Source: JAENWH01 sp038248745
Lineage (GTDB): Bacteria > Bacillota > Clostridia > Peptostreptococcales > Anaerovoracaceae
DNA length: 9,757 bases
Direction: 5' to 3'
Assembly (NCBI GenBank): GCA_038248745.1
Contig: JBBRXC010000056.1
Location: forward strand, 1-9,757
Each line of letters starts with the position of its first letter. The stretch's first letter is position 1. Positions 1-6,334 of this stretch are shown piece after piece. Under the pieces are notes generated by a model. It saw only the letters and a list, made by a program, of their open reading frames with translations. It searched no databases and was not told the origin of the DNA. Both the position numbers and the translations under genes were made by a program.

Positions 1-765
1 AATTTGGATATAGAGTATCCTGAACGAGTATTGAAAGAGGCAAACAAATGTAGCAAAGTCATCACTTTTGGCCTCAATAAAGGTGCAGATATTTATGGAT
101 ACGATATTATCACAAATGAGAAAGAAACCAGTTTTACTGTTCAATGTGACAGTTTTACAAAGAAATTCAAACTTTCTATGCACGGATTTTTCAATGTGTA
201 CAACGCATTAGCAGCCATTACAATTTGCTACGCTTTAAATATTCCACTTGATCATATCTATCATGGCTTAAAAAAAGCCAAGGTGAGCGGCAGGATGGAA
301 ATTTTCAATGAACCAGAGAAAAAACTTCAAATAGTCGTTGATTATGCACATAATAAAATGAGTTTTCAAGCATTATTTGAGTCAACAAAAAAAGACTTTC
401 CTGATAGTGAAATTTCCATTGTTTTTGGTTGCCCTGGGAAAAAGGCACAAGCAAGAAGAAAAGAACTTGGTCAAATAGCAGGAAAATATGCAAACAAAGC
501 CTATATTACAGAGGAAGATGCAGGGGAAGAACCTGTTCTTAAAATTTGTCAGGAAATAGTGAAACATATGGAAGGCAACACTTGTGAGTGTTCTATTATA
601 GAGGATAGAGAAGAGGCAATCAGAGAAGCCATCAAAGAGGCAGCGGTAGGTGGGGTGATTCTGATCACTGGAAAAGGCAGAGAAACCAGACAAAAACGAG
701 GATTGCTATATGTTAAAACAAGATCTGATGTCAAAATCGTAAAAAATATTTTAGAAGGAAAATAG
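1..765 (+). CDS. murE: MurE-like Mur ligase (UDP-MurNAc-tripeptide synthetase family), 5' end missing
   Basis: Family role: cytoplasmic ATP-dependent ligase that adds the third amino acid to UDP-MurNAc-L-Ala-D-Glu in peptidoglycan synthesis. The frame is open from base 1, so the TTG at 4 is an internal Leu, not a start. About 254 residues remain of a usual ~490, covering the end of the ATPase domain and the whole C-terminal domain. Visible motifs are NLD at the left edge (the family's NLDD region), HGFFNVYNALAA (about 181-216), SGRMEIF (286-306), DYAHN (340-354), FGCPGKK (424-444) and GKGRETRQ (670-693). The last is GKGHE in typical MurE. The selection loop reads TEEDAGEEP (about 508-534) where meso-diaminopimelate enzymes have DNPR, so a different amino acid or a MurE paralogue is likely. 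Stop TAG at 763-765; a terminator follows. Family sure, substrate not. Confidence 0.85.
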   Translation, partial: NLDIEYPERVLKEANKCSKVITFGLNKGADIYGYDIITNEKETSFTVQCDSFTKKFKLSMHGFFNVYNALAAITICYALNIPLDHIYHGLKKAKVSGRMEIFNEPEKKLQIVVDYAHNKMSFQALFESTKKDFPDSEISIVFGCPGKKAQARRKELGQIAGKYANKAYITEEDAGEEPVLKICQEIVKHMEGNTCECSIIEDREEAIREAIKEAAVGGVILITGKGRETRQKRGLLYVKTRSDVKIVKNILEGK

Positions 766-768
766 AAA

Positions 769-852
769 TGTCTGGGTGCCTCGGCGATTGAATCTTTTAG
801 GATTTATCGATGTGTAGGTGCTTTGGCGATTGAATATTTTAGGATTTATCTT
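769..852. repeat. Direct tandem repeat, two 42-bp units
   Basis: Units 769-810 and 811-852 are adjacent and match at 35 of 42 positions by my count, with no gaps. The shared core is GGCGATTGAAT, then a variable base, then TTTTAGGATTTATC. The array begins 3 bp after the Mur ligase stop codon and lies before the terminator, so it would form the 3' tail of that transcript. No reading frame of note crosses it. Its origin and role are unknown; simple local duplication followed by drift is the easiest explanation. Confidence 0.85.
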
Positions 853-860
853 TTTAAGGC

Positions 861-918
861 AAAAAAAAGAGGAAAGCGTATAAAAACCCGCTTGTTTTTA
901 TACGCTTTCTTTATTTTG
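861..918. terminator. Bidirectional rho-independent terminator
   Basis: A perfect 16-bp inverted repeat has arms GAAAGCGTATAAAAAC (872-887) and GTTTTTATACGCTTTC (894-909) around a 6-nt loop. On the + strand the stem is followed by TTTATTTT (910-917). On the - strand it is followed by CTC and eight T residues, the complement of 861-868. It can therefore end both the Mur ligase transcript arriving from the left and the pepF-nadK-pseudouridine synthase transcript arriving from the right. Confidence 0.9.
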
Positions 919-1008
919 GGGGTGAATTAGTATAAATTATTTAAAAATGATTCATTATTAAAGATGTGAATAGCTTTTTTTATACTTAAATCACAAATTA
1001 ATTACTGG

Positions 1009-1041
1009 AAACGTATAATCAATTTTTTTTTTTATACGTTT
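1009..1041. repeat. 9-bp inverted repeat (hairpin) with T-rich loop
   Basis: Arms AAACGTATA (1009-1017) and TATACGTTT (1033-1041) are perfectly complementary and enclose a 15-nt loop that contains a run of T residues. There is no T tract immediately outside the stem on either strand, so it is not a canonical terminator. It lies in the 3' tail of the leftward operon and could help stabilise or pause that transcript; this is inference. Confidence 0.6.
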
Positions 1042-1080
1042 AACGTCTGAAATTGTGCGATATAGTATAATTAGGAAATA

Positions 1081-1110
1081 TTCGCCAAAAAAACAAGATC
1101 TTTTGGCGGA
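1081..1110. repeat. 10-bp inverted repeat (hairpin) beside the repeat array
   Basis: Arms TTCGCCAAAA (1081-1090) and TTTTGGCGGA (1101-1110) pair over 10 bp with one G:T wobble, around a 10-nt loop ending in GATC. It sits just left of the short repeat array. On the - strand, after the stem, the sequence is only moderately T-rich (ATATTTCC), so it would be a weak terminator for the leftward operon at best. The stronger terminator is at about 861-918. Confidence 0.6.
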
Positions 1111-1118
1111 TAAAGCTT

Positions 1119-1204
1119 GAAGAGCGTGGTAGTTAGGAAGGGCGTGGTAGTTAGGAAGGGCGTGGTAGTTAGGAAGGGCGTGGTAGCTTGAAGGGCGTGA
1201 TAGG
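1119..1204. repeat. Tandem array of about five 17-18-bp units
   Basis: The consensus unit is GAAGGGCGTGGTAGTTAG. Units lie at 1119-1136 (one change: GAAGAGCG), 1137-1154, 1155-1172, 1173-1189 (17 bp, ending AGCTT) and a partial unit at 1190-1204 (GTGATAG). The edges are related, since AGCTTGAAG precedes the first unit and also joins the fourth to the fifth. The array is flanked by GCGGAT (1106-1111) and ATCCGC (1211-1216), an inverted pair. It is far more G-rich than its surroundings. The 18-bp period keeps reading frames open, giving a spurious Tyr-His-Ala-Leu-Pro-Asn repeat on the - strand, but there is no ribosome binding site. Function unknown. Confidence 0.9.
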
Positions 1205-1241
1205 AGGTTCATCCGCTTTTACATGTCATTGAAATGTATCT

Positions 1242-2156
1242 CTATTTGTTTGAATTTTGGAGTTTCATGATTAATTGAGCAATATCATCTGGAATAGGGG
1301 CTTCCAGTTGGAGTTTTTCTTTTGTGACGGACTTGTAAAAAGATAATTTATGGGCATGCAATGCCTGTCTTTCAATCAATAGAACATTGGCGCCACCATA
1401 AAGGTGATCACCGACGACAGGGTGACCCATATGGGACATATGGACCCTTATTTGATGGGTTCTGCCAGTTTTAAGGATAAGTTCAACTAAAGTATAACCT
1501 GTTTCATATCTTTCAAGAACTTTATAATGGGTGATGGAATCAGCGCCCGTATCATCTAGGAGGACTGATCGTTCTGGTCTTTCCATATCGGGTCTGCCGA
1601 TGGGGAGATCAACGATCCCTTCATCATTTTCAAGAATCCCTTTCAAAACGGCCATGTATTTTTTTTCAACTTTATTATTTGCCATCTGTTTTGTGAAATC
1701 ATCCTGAACATGAGAATTTTTTGCCACAACCAAAATGCCAGAGGTTTCCATATCCAACCTGTTAATAAATCTGATTTTAAAGCTTTGTTTAGACTCAAGC
1801 ATATAATTCATGACACCGTTGGCCATGGTATGAGAATGATGGCCTTTTGTTGGATGAACCACGATTCCAGCTTGCTTGTTTATAACAAGCAAATCATCAT
1901 CTTCGTAAACAATTTCAATTGGAATTGGTTCTGGAATAAAATCACTGACTTCTTCTGGCATACTGATTGATAGGATATCTCCAACATCGGGGAGGAGGTA
2001 TGTTTTAACCGGTTTGCTGTTAAGTAAGATTAAATTCTCCCTTTTAATTTTTTTATTTAGTCTGCTTGAAAGGTTGAAATTCAAACGCAAGAGCTCCTTT
2101 ATCTGGCGCTCTTTTTTTACATCATCTTCTGTAACTATATAATTGAATTTACTCAT
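1242..2156 (-). CDS. RluA/RluD-family (YjbO-like) pseudouridine synthase
   Basis: Predicted to convert specific uridines in RNA, probably 23S rRNA, to pseudouridine in the cytoplasm. The 304-aa protein has an N-terminal S4-like RNA-binding segment (about residues 14-65) and then the RluA-type catalytic domain. The catalytic motif reads INRLDMETSG (131-140), with Asp135 as expected nucleophile. Many relatives, including E. coli Rlu enzymes, have HRLD, so His is Asn here. Other family blocks are LLVINKQAGIVVHPTKG (89-105), EKKYMAVLKG (164-173) and GRTHQIRVHMSHMGHPVVGD (231-250). Start ATG at 2156 follows GGTGA at 2164-2160. It is the last gene of the leftward operon, 13 bp after nadK, and its TAG is at 1244-1242. 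The exact target uridine cannot be told from sequence. Confidence 0.92.
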   Translation of the reverse strand: MSKFNYIVTEDDVKKERQIKELLRLNFNLSSRLNKKIKRENLILLNSKPVKTYLLPDVGDILSISMPEEVSDFIPEPIPIEIVYEDDDLLVINKQAGIVVHPTKGHHSHTMANGVMNYMLESKQSFKIRFINRLDMETSGILVVAKNSHVQDDFTKQMANNKVEKKYMAVLKGILENDEGIVDLPIGRPDMERPERSVLLDDTGADSITHYKVLERYETGYTLVELILKTGRTHQIRVHMSHMGHPVVGDHLYGGANVLLIERQALHAHKLSFYKSVTKEKLQLEAPIPDDIAQLIMKLQNSNK

Positions 2157-2169
2157 ATTTCACCAATCT

Positions 2170-2973
2170 TTATAAAAATTTGCTTTTGACTTTTGACCAG
2201 AAATTATAATTTTCAAATCGAAGCAGCTTCACTTCTGTCGTTGATAATTCAATACTTATATACTCAAGATCGCCATAACTGTATTGGGTTCCATCAACTA
2301 GTATTTGTATGCCATGGTTTTTGGGATATTCCGGCATGATTTCTAGAGAAGAATTGGTCGGTAGAAGGATACTCGAAGTAAAAGAGCGATAAGCGGTTGT
2401 ATTCATGGGGGCTATTGGTGTTAACTGTAAAAGATTTAATCTGGGGTCTACAATGGAACCACCAAGAGAATAATTGTATGCGGTGCTTCCTGCAGGGGTT
2501 GCAACAAGGATGCCGTCTCCACTGAATCGTTCTATAAAGCTTCCCCCTATTGAAATATTCAGATGAATGGAATAGGACATATCTCCTCTGATGATGATTT
2601 CGTTTAAACCTTGATGTACAATTTTTTCTCCATCGATTCTGGCCGTCGCTATCACTGTGGATAAAAGCTGGATTCTGTATTTTCCTTGTTTATAATGAAA
2701 AATAAAATCATCCAGTTGGTTTGGCTGAATTTCTTGAAAAAACCCTAAATGCCCCGTGTTTATGCCAATGATTGGCGTATTAGGAAAGTCTAGGTCATGA
2801 ACAGTTTGCAGAAAAGCGCCGTCTCCACCGATACATACGATGAGCTCAGCATCTTCACAAAAATTGGAAAGGACAGTGAAACCACTGTTTTCCAGTTTGA
2901 TTTTCAGCAATTTTTCTGTCTCTATAGACACTTTTGTTTCATTTCTGAATATACATATTTTCCGTTGATTCAT
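2170..2973 (-). CDS. nadK: NAD kinase
   Basis: Phosphorylates NAD to NADP using ATP (or polyphosphate in some bacteria), setting the cytoplasmic NADP(H) supply. The 267-aa protein is the usual size for Firmicutes NadK. Family signatures are GGDG (residues 49-52), the catalytic/ATP region; NTGHLGFFQE (72-81); the NE pair of the NAD site (124-125); and GDGILVATPAGSTAYNYSLG (152-171), followed by an extra G. A late VDGTQ (227-231) matches the C-terminal beta-sandwich. The ATG at 2973 is supported by AGGTGG (2983-2978), which overlaps the TAG of pepF, so translation of the two genes is probably coupled. It lies between pepF and the pseudouridine synthase; the nadK-pseudouridine synthase pair is also adjacent in Bacillus (yjbN-yjbO). 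Confidence 0.96.
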   Translation of the reverse strand: MNQRKICIFRNETKVSIETEKLLKIKLENSGFTVLSNFCEDAELIVCIGGDGAFLQTVHDLDFPNTPIIGINTGHLGFFQEIQPNQLDDFIFHYKQGKYRIQLLSTVIATARIDGEKIVHQGLNEIIIRGDMSYSIHLNISIGGSFIERFSGDGILVATPAGSTAYNYSLGGSIVDPRLNLLQLTPIAPMNTTAYRSFTSSILLPTNSSLEIMPEYPKNHGIQILVDGTQYSYGDLEYISIELSTTEVKLLRFENYNFWSKVKSKFL

Positions 2974-2981
2974 GTTACCAC

Positions 2982-4781
2982 CTATAATAATCTTTCAAGT
3001 TGATCTATCAATGATTCAAATGCTCGCATAGCGCTTTCAATTGGTTTGGGGCTGCTCATATCTGTACCGGCAATTTTTAGTAATTCAATAGGATAATCAC
3101 TTTCACCAGATTTAAGAAATTCAATATAAGCATCTCTTTCAGCGTCTCCGCCAGAAATGATTTTTTCTGAGATGGCAGTAGCAGCTGAAAAACCAGTCGC
3201 GTACTTATAAACATAAAAAGCATTGTAAAAATGGGGGATTCTTGACCATTCGTACTCAATTTCTTTGTCCAGCACTACATCTGGTCCAAAATATTTTGCC
3301 ACCAATTGCTTGTATTCCCTACATAGCCAGTCGGCGGTTAACGCTTCGCCATTTTCTACTGCTTTATGGGTAAGCATTTCAAACTCAGCGAACATTGTCT
3401 GTCTGAATAATGTTGATCTGAATTCCTCAATATATAATGTAAGAATGTATTTCTTTGTTTCTACATCCGTTTCAGTTGCAAGTAAATGTTTCATCAATAA
3501 AGATTCATTGACAGTGGAAGCTACTTCAGCTGTAAAAATAGAATGTCCCCCATAAATAAATGGCTGTTCTTCTCTGGTAAATTTTGAATGAAGGGAATGG
3601 CCCATTTCGTGTGTCAAAGTAAACACATCCTTATATTTACTGTTATAATTCAACAAGACATAGGGCATACTGTCATAACTTCCAAAACTGTAGGCACCAC
3701 TTGTTTTGCCTTGATTTTCATAAACATCAATCCATCTTTCTTTGATACCAGTTTCAACTCTTTTTAAGTATTCTGGTCCAAGTGCAGACATACCAGTTTT
3801 CATTAACTGCAGCGCATCTTCGTAAGAGAGAGTTTTATCTGGTGCATTGAAAAGAGGAACATATATATCATACATGTGTAATTCATCTAATTTGAGAATT
3901 TTTTTTCTTAAATTCATATATCTATAGATTAAACCAAGATTTTTGTTGACTATTTCAACTAAATTCTCATAAACCATAGGAGAAATATTGTCCCCAGAAA
4001 GAGCTGCATCGAGGGAAGAAGGATAATTTCTTATTCGAGAAATGATGACATCCGTTTTTGTATTATAGTTATATGTTGTTGCTATAGTATTGATTTGTTT
4101 GATATAAGCGTCATACATCTTTGTAAAAGCTGTTTTGCGAAGTTCTCTGTTGTTACTTTCCATAAATCCTATGAATTTCCCGTGTGTTAGTTCAACTTCA
4201 TCCCCGTCTTCGTCCATTATAGTACCAAATTTAATGTCCGCATTGTTTAACATTGTAAAAATATCATTGGTTGCGCCGGTTATTTCGCTGTATTGAGAAA
4301 TAATATTTTCTTCTTCATTGGAAAGTATGTGCGCTTTTTCACGGAGCATATTGTCTATGGCAAATTTATAAATTTTAAGGCCTGGTTCATTTTCAATGAA
4401 ATCAATGAGTTTGTTTTCAGACATAGATAACAGTTCAGGTGTAAAAAATGACATTGCGGTGGATGCCTTAGCAACCAGAGAGCTGCATCGGTCATTCATG
4501 GTCTGGTATTGATCAAGTCTGTTATCTTCATCTCTTCTCATCCTTGAATAGACATAAATTTTTTCTAATAATTGCCATATCTTATTTTTATCGTTAAAGG
4601 CATCTAATAAAGTTTTAGAATCAGTGGCTAATTTGCCAGAATAAGTTTCGTATTGCTCAGATAATCTAATCACTTCCAAAAAATCTCGTTCCCAATCCGA
4701 TTCGTCGGGATACATTGCTTCAATATTCCATTTGAAGTCGGTTGATATTTCGTTTCTTGTCATGGTTTTTTTGGCATTCAT
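2982..4781 (-). CDS. pepF: Oligoendopeptidase F (M3 family metallopeptidase)
   Basis: Zinc peptidase that cleaves short oligopeptides, normally in the cytoplasm, in peptide turnover; in Bacillus, overproduced PepF affects peptide signalling. Length 599 aa is normal for the PepF family. The helical N-terminal domain (about residues 15-200) is followed by the M3 catalytic domain. The zinc motif HEMGH is at 391-395 inside TLTHEMGHSLHSKF, and Glu419 in TAEVASTVNESLL is the likely third ligand. The late YxYxxGF-type block (VYKYATGFSAATAIS) is also present. No signal peptide or membrane segment is seen. The start ATG at 4781 is preceded by TTGGAGG with 7 nt spacing, a strong site. First gene of the leftward operon, reading into nadK after 8 bp. 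All key residues are intact. Confidence 0.96.
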   Translation of the reverse strand: MNAKKTMTRNEISTDFKWNIEAMYPDESDWERDFLEVIRLSEQYETYSGKLATDSKTLLDAFNDKNKIWQLLEKIYVYSRMRRDEDNRLDQYQTMNDRCSSLVAKASTAMSFFTPELLSMSENKLIDFIENEPGLKIYKFAIDNMLREKAHILSNEEENIISQYSEITGATNDIFTMLNNADIKFGTIMDEDGDEVELTHGKFIGFMESNNRELRKTAFTKMYDAYIKQINTIATTYNYNTKTDVIISRIRNYPSSLDAALSGDNISPMVYENLVEIVNKNLGLIYRYMNLRKKILKLDELHMYDIYVPLFNAPDKTLSYEDALQLMKTGMSALGPEYLKRVETGIKERWIDVYENQGKTSGAYSFGSYDSMPYVLLNYNSKYKDVFTLTHEMGHSLHSKFTREEQPFIYGGHSIFTAEVASTVNESLLMKHLLATETDVETKKYILTLYIEEFRSTLFRQTMFAEFEMLTHKAVENGEALTADWLCREYKQLVAKYFGPDVVLDKEIEYEWSRIPHFYNAFYVYKYATGFSAATAISEKIISGGDAERDAYIEFLKSGESDYPIELLKIAGTDMSSPKPIESAMRAFESLIDQLERLL

Positions 4782-4890
4782 AAAAATCCTCCAATTAAAT
4801 TAAATAGGTATTCTTTTTTAATGGTTTCTATAATATAATATGTGTAGTATTCTTATATATTATAGCACATTCTGAAAGGAAATAAATACA
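4782..4890. promoter_or_regulatory. Divergent promoter region between pepF and murI
   Basis: This 109-bp AT-rich gap must drive both the leftward pepF operon and the rightward murI operon. On the + strand a candidate is TTCTTT (4811-4816), 17 bp, TATAAT (4834-4839), giving a start near 4846. A second TATAAT overlaps at 4829-4834. On the - strand there is TGCTATAAT, an extended -10 with its TATAAT at 4864-4859; the region 17 bp upstream has only a poor -35 match. Both start-proximal ribosome sites lie here, GGAGG for pepF (4792-4788) and AAAGGA for murI (4875-4880). If both promoters are real they face each other and overlap. Motif reading only. Confidence 0.5.
4828..4865. repeat. 10-bp inverted repeat in the divergent promoter region
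   Basis: Arms CTATAATATA (4828-4837) and TATATTATAG (4856-4865) are exact reverse complements separated by 18 bp. Each arm carries a TATAAT on its own strand, so the dyad may be a pair of opposed -10 elements or an operator. In sequence this AT-rich, chance symmetry is also possible. Confidence 0.55.
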
Positions 4891-5721
4891 ATGAACAATA
4901 GACCGATAGGTTTTTTTGACTCTGGTCTTGGAGGCTTAACATGTATACCACATTTGATGAAAGCATTACCTGAAGAAAAGATTATCTATTTTGGAGACAC
5001 TGCAAGGACCCCTTATGGTTCAAAAGCTGTATCAACAATTAAAAGTTTTTCAACTGAAATAGCTGATTTCTTGGTAAAACAGGATGTCAAGATGATTGTA
5101 ATAGCCTGCAATACAGTAAGCGCAACAAGTTTAGAAGATTTAAAACAGAGATTCCCACAAATACCCATTATTGGAATCATCGAGCCAGCTGCCATAAAAA
5201 CTGCTGCTTTAAGTGATAATTATAACAAAATTGGCATCATTGGTACAAAAGTTACAATTAAAAGCGGAATTTATGAAAAACTGATTATTAAACTAAACCC
5301 TGAACAAAAGATTTTTTCTGTTGCCTGTCCAGCTTTTGTCCCATTAATTGAAGAAGGGATCATTGATCATGATATTATGAATTTGACAATTAAATATTAT
5401 TTGGATACTTTTATTAAAAATAATAATATTGATACGCTGGTCTTAGGATGTACCCATTATCCATTAATCAGAAAAAATATTGAAAAGATTTATCCTGATT
5501 TGAAAATAATAGACCCTTCAGAAATTGTGATATCCACAATAATTAAGCAACTGGAGGATAAGAACCTGATTGCAGACGTACCGAATTATGAGAATATATT
5601 TTATGCCAGTGACCTTTCTGAGAATTTCATGAATATGATAGATAGAATATTCGATAATTCTGGTGTAAATGTTAAATTTAAAAGTTTTGACTTAGAAGAA
5701 TTTAGAATGGAGGGGAAGTAA
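4891..5721 (+). CDS. murI: Glutamate racemase
   Basis: Cofactor-independent cytoplasmic racemase converting L-glutamate to D-glutamate, the second residue of the peptidoglycan stem peptide. The 276-aa protein is full length. The N-terminal block is GFFDSGLGGLT (7-17) with Asp10 and Ser11, followed by FGDTARTPYG (34-43). The two catalytic cysteines are present: Cys73 in IACNTVSA and Cys187 in LGCTHYPL, with the partner His189. AAAGGA at 4875-4880 lies 10 nt before the ATG. First gene of the rightward operon; its TAA at 5719-5721 is followed after one base by the next ATG. The Mur ligase at the left edge acts in the same pathway but is not in this transcript. Confidence 0.97.
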   Translation: MNNRPIGFFDSGLGGLTCIPHLMKALPEEKIIYFGDTARTPYGSKAVSTIKSFSTEIADFLVKQDVKMIVIACNTVSATSLEDLKQRFPQIPIIGIIEPAAIKTAALSDNYNKIGIIGTKVTIKSGIYEKLIIKLNPEQKIFSVACPAFVPLIEEGIIDHDIMNLTIKYYLDTFIKNNNIDTLVLGCTHYPLIRKNIEKIYPDLKIIDPSEIVISTIIKQLEDKNLIADVPNYENIFYASDLSENFMNMIDRIFDNSGVNVKFKSFDLEEFRMEGK

Positions 5722-5722
5722 A

Positions 5723-6328
5723 ATGAAATTGGAAGAGTTATTAGAAATCCTTGATATTGAAGAACCGGAAGAATTTAAATTTTATGAAAACTTTGCAGAT
5801 CTGATTGAATATGAAGGAGAAATTCAGTATGACGCTTTATATTCACTCATAAAAAAAGTTGACATGATCACTTTGGGTGAATTTATTGAGACTTATTTGG
5901 ATGATGTGCTTGAAGGAATTCCAGAAGAAGATGGCATCGATGCCTATACTTTTATTGTTTCAGTGAAAATGATGCTTTTGGGGTTGGCTGAGTCCATCTC
6001 AAATGCGGAAGAAGATGAAGAACGAGATGAATTGCCTATTTTTGTGGAAGAACTTTATAAATTCAGAAACTGGTTTATTCGAGACAGTATTGTTCATATG
6101 ACAAAAGAAAACGATCCAACTATTATTTCAGTTCCTCTTTTGGAAGCGATCATATCTTACAGAATAGAAAAATTAAATGAAGAACATTATTCTTATAATT
6201 TTGAAAATTGTGTGCCTTATGAAATTGATGAATATATTGTTTCCTATGCCTCCGCCATGACAGATGTAGAGGATGAACAGGAGGATGCTGATCCGTATTT
6301 AGAAGAAGAGGAAGATGACGAGGCATAA
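5723..6328 (+). CDS. Unrecognised very acidic protein, 201 aa
   Basis: I do not recognise a family. By my count about 59 of 201 residues are Asp or Glu and only about 12 are Lys or Arg, so it is strongly negative. It appears soluble, with no signal peptide or clear membrane helix. Residues 1-170 alternate hydrophobic and acidic stretches and look mainly alpha-helical, with aromatic patches such as LYKFRNWFIRDSIVHM (111-126). The end (about 181-200) is almost purely acidic and probably disordered. The ATG lies 1 bp after the murI stop and has GGAGGGG (about 5708-5714) inside the end of murI, so it is a real, translationally coupled gene. That position suggests a link with murI or simple co-transcription. 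The function is not predicted. Confidence 0.8.
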   Translation: MKLEELLEILDIEEPEEFKFYENFADLIEYEGEIQYDALYSLIKKVDMITLGEFIETYLDDVLEGIPEEDGIDAYTFIVSVKMMLLGLAESISNAEEDEERDELPIFVEELYKFRNWFIRDSIVHMTKENDPTIISVPLLEAIISYRIEKLNEEHYSYNFENCVPYEIDEYIVSYASAMTDVEDEQEDADPYLEEEEDDEA

Positions 6329-6334
6329 AGGCGA

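Larger units (their letters stand above)
766..1241. other. 476-bp non-coding region between convergent genes
   Basis: This stretch separates the 3' end of the + strand Mur ligase from the 3' end of the - strand pseudouridine synthase gene. I see no convincing gene in it. It holds a 42-bp direct repeat, a strong bidirectional terminator, two weaker hairpins (1009-1041 and 1081-1110) and a 17-18-bp repeat array (1119-1204), each listed separately. The stretch 919-1008 is plain AT-rich sequence in which I see nothing. If the - strand operon terminates at the hairpin near 870-910, its transcript has a 3' untranslated tail of roughly 330-380 nt containing all the small repeats. Confidence 0.8.

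Noticed and set aside
4..765. TTG start at position 4 for the Mur ligase
   Set aside because: The frame is open to the left edge and the protein would lack the N-terminal and most of the ATPase domain; NLD at the edge matches an internal family motif.
1040..1071. Plus-strand promoter with TATAAT at 1066-1071
   Set aside because: The nearest -35-like sequence (TTAACG) is 20 bp away, and no gene follows in that direction before the convergent operon.
1119..1204. CRISPR array
   Set aside because: Units are directly tandem with no unique spacers, are only 17-18 bp long, and no cas gene is near.
991..1212. Minus-strand 73-codon frame with a repeated Tyr-His-Ala-Leu-Pro-Asn hexapeptide
   Set aside because: The hexapeptide is the result of an 18-bp repeat being a multiple of three. 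No ribosome binding site precedes the ATG, the frame runs through hairpins, and the rest of the protein has no recognisable character.
1710..1970. Plus-strand 86-codon frame opposite the pseudouridine synthase
   Set aside because: It is entirely antisense to a well-supported gene with no start signal or family resemblance.
3265..3555. Plus-strand 96-codon frame inside pepF
   Set aside because: It lies opposite the conserved catalytic part of pepF and has no start signal.
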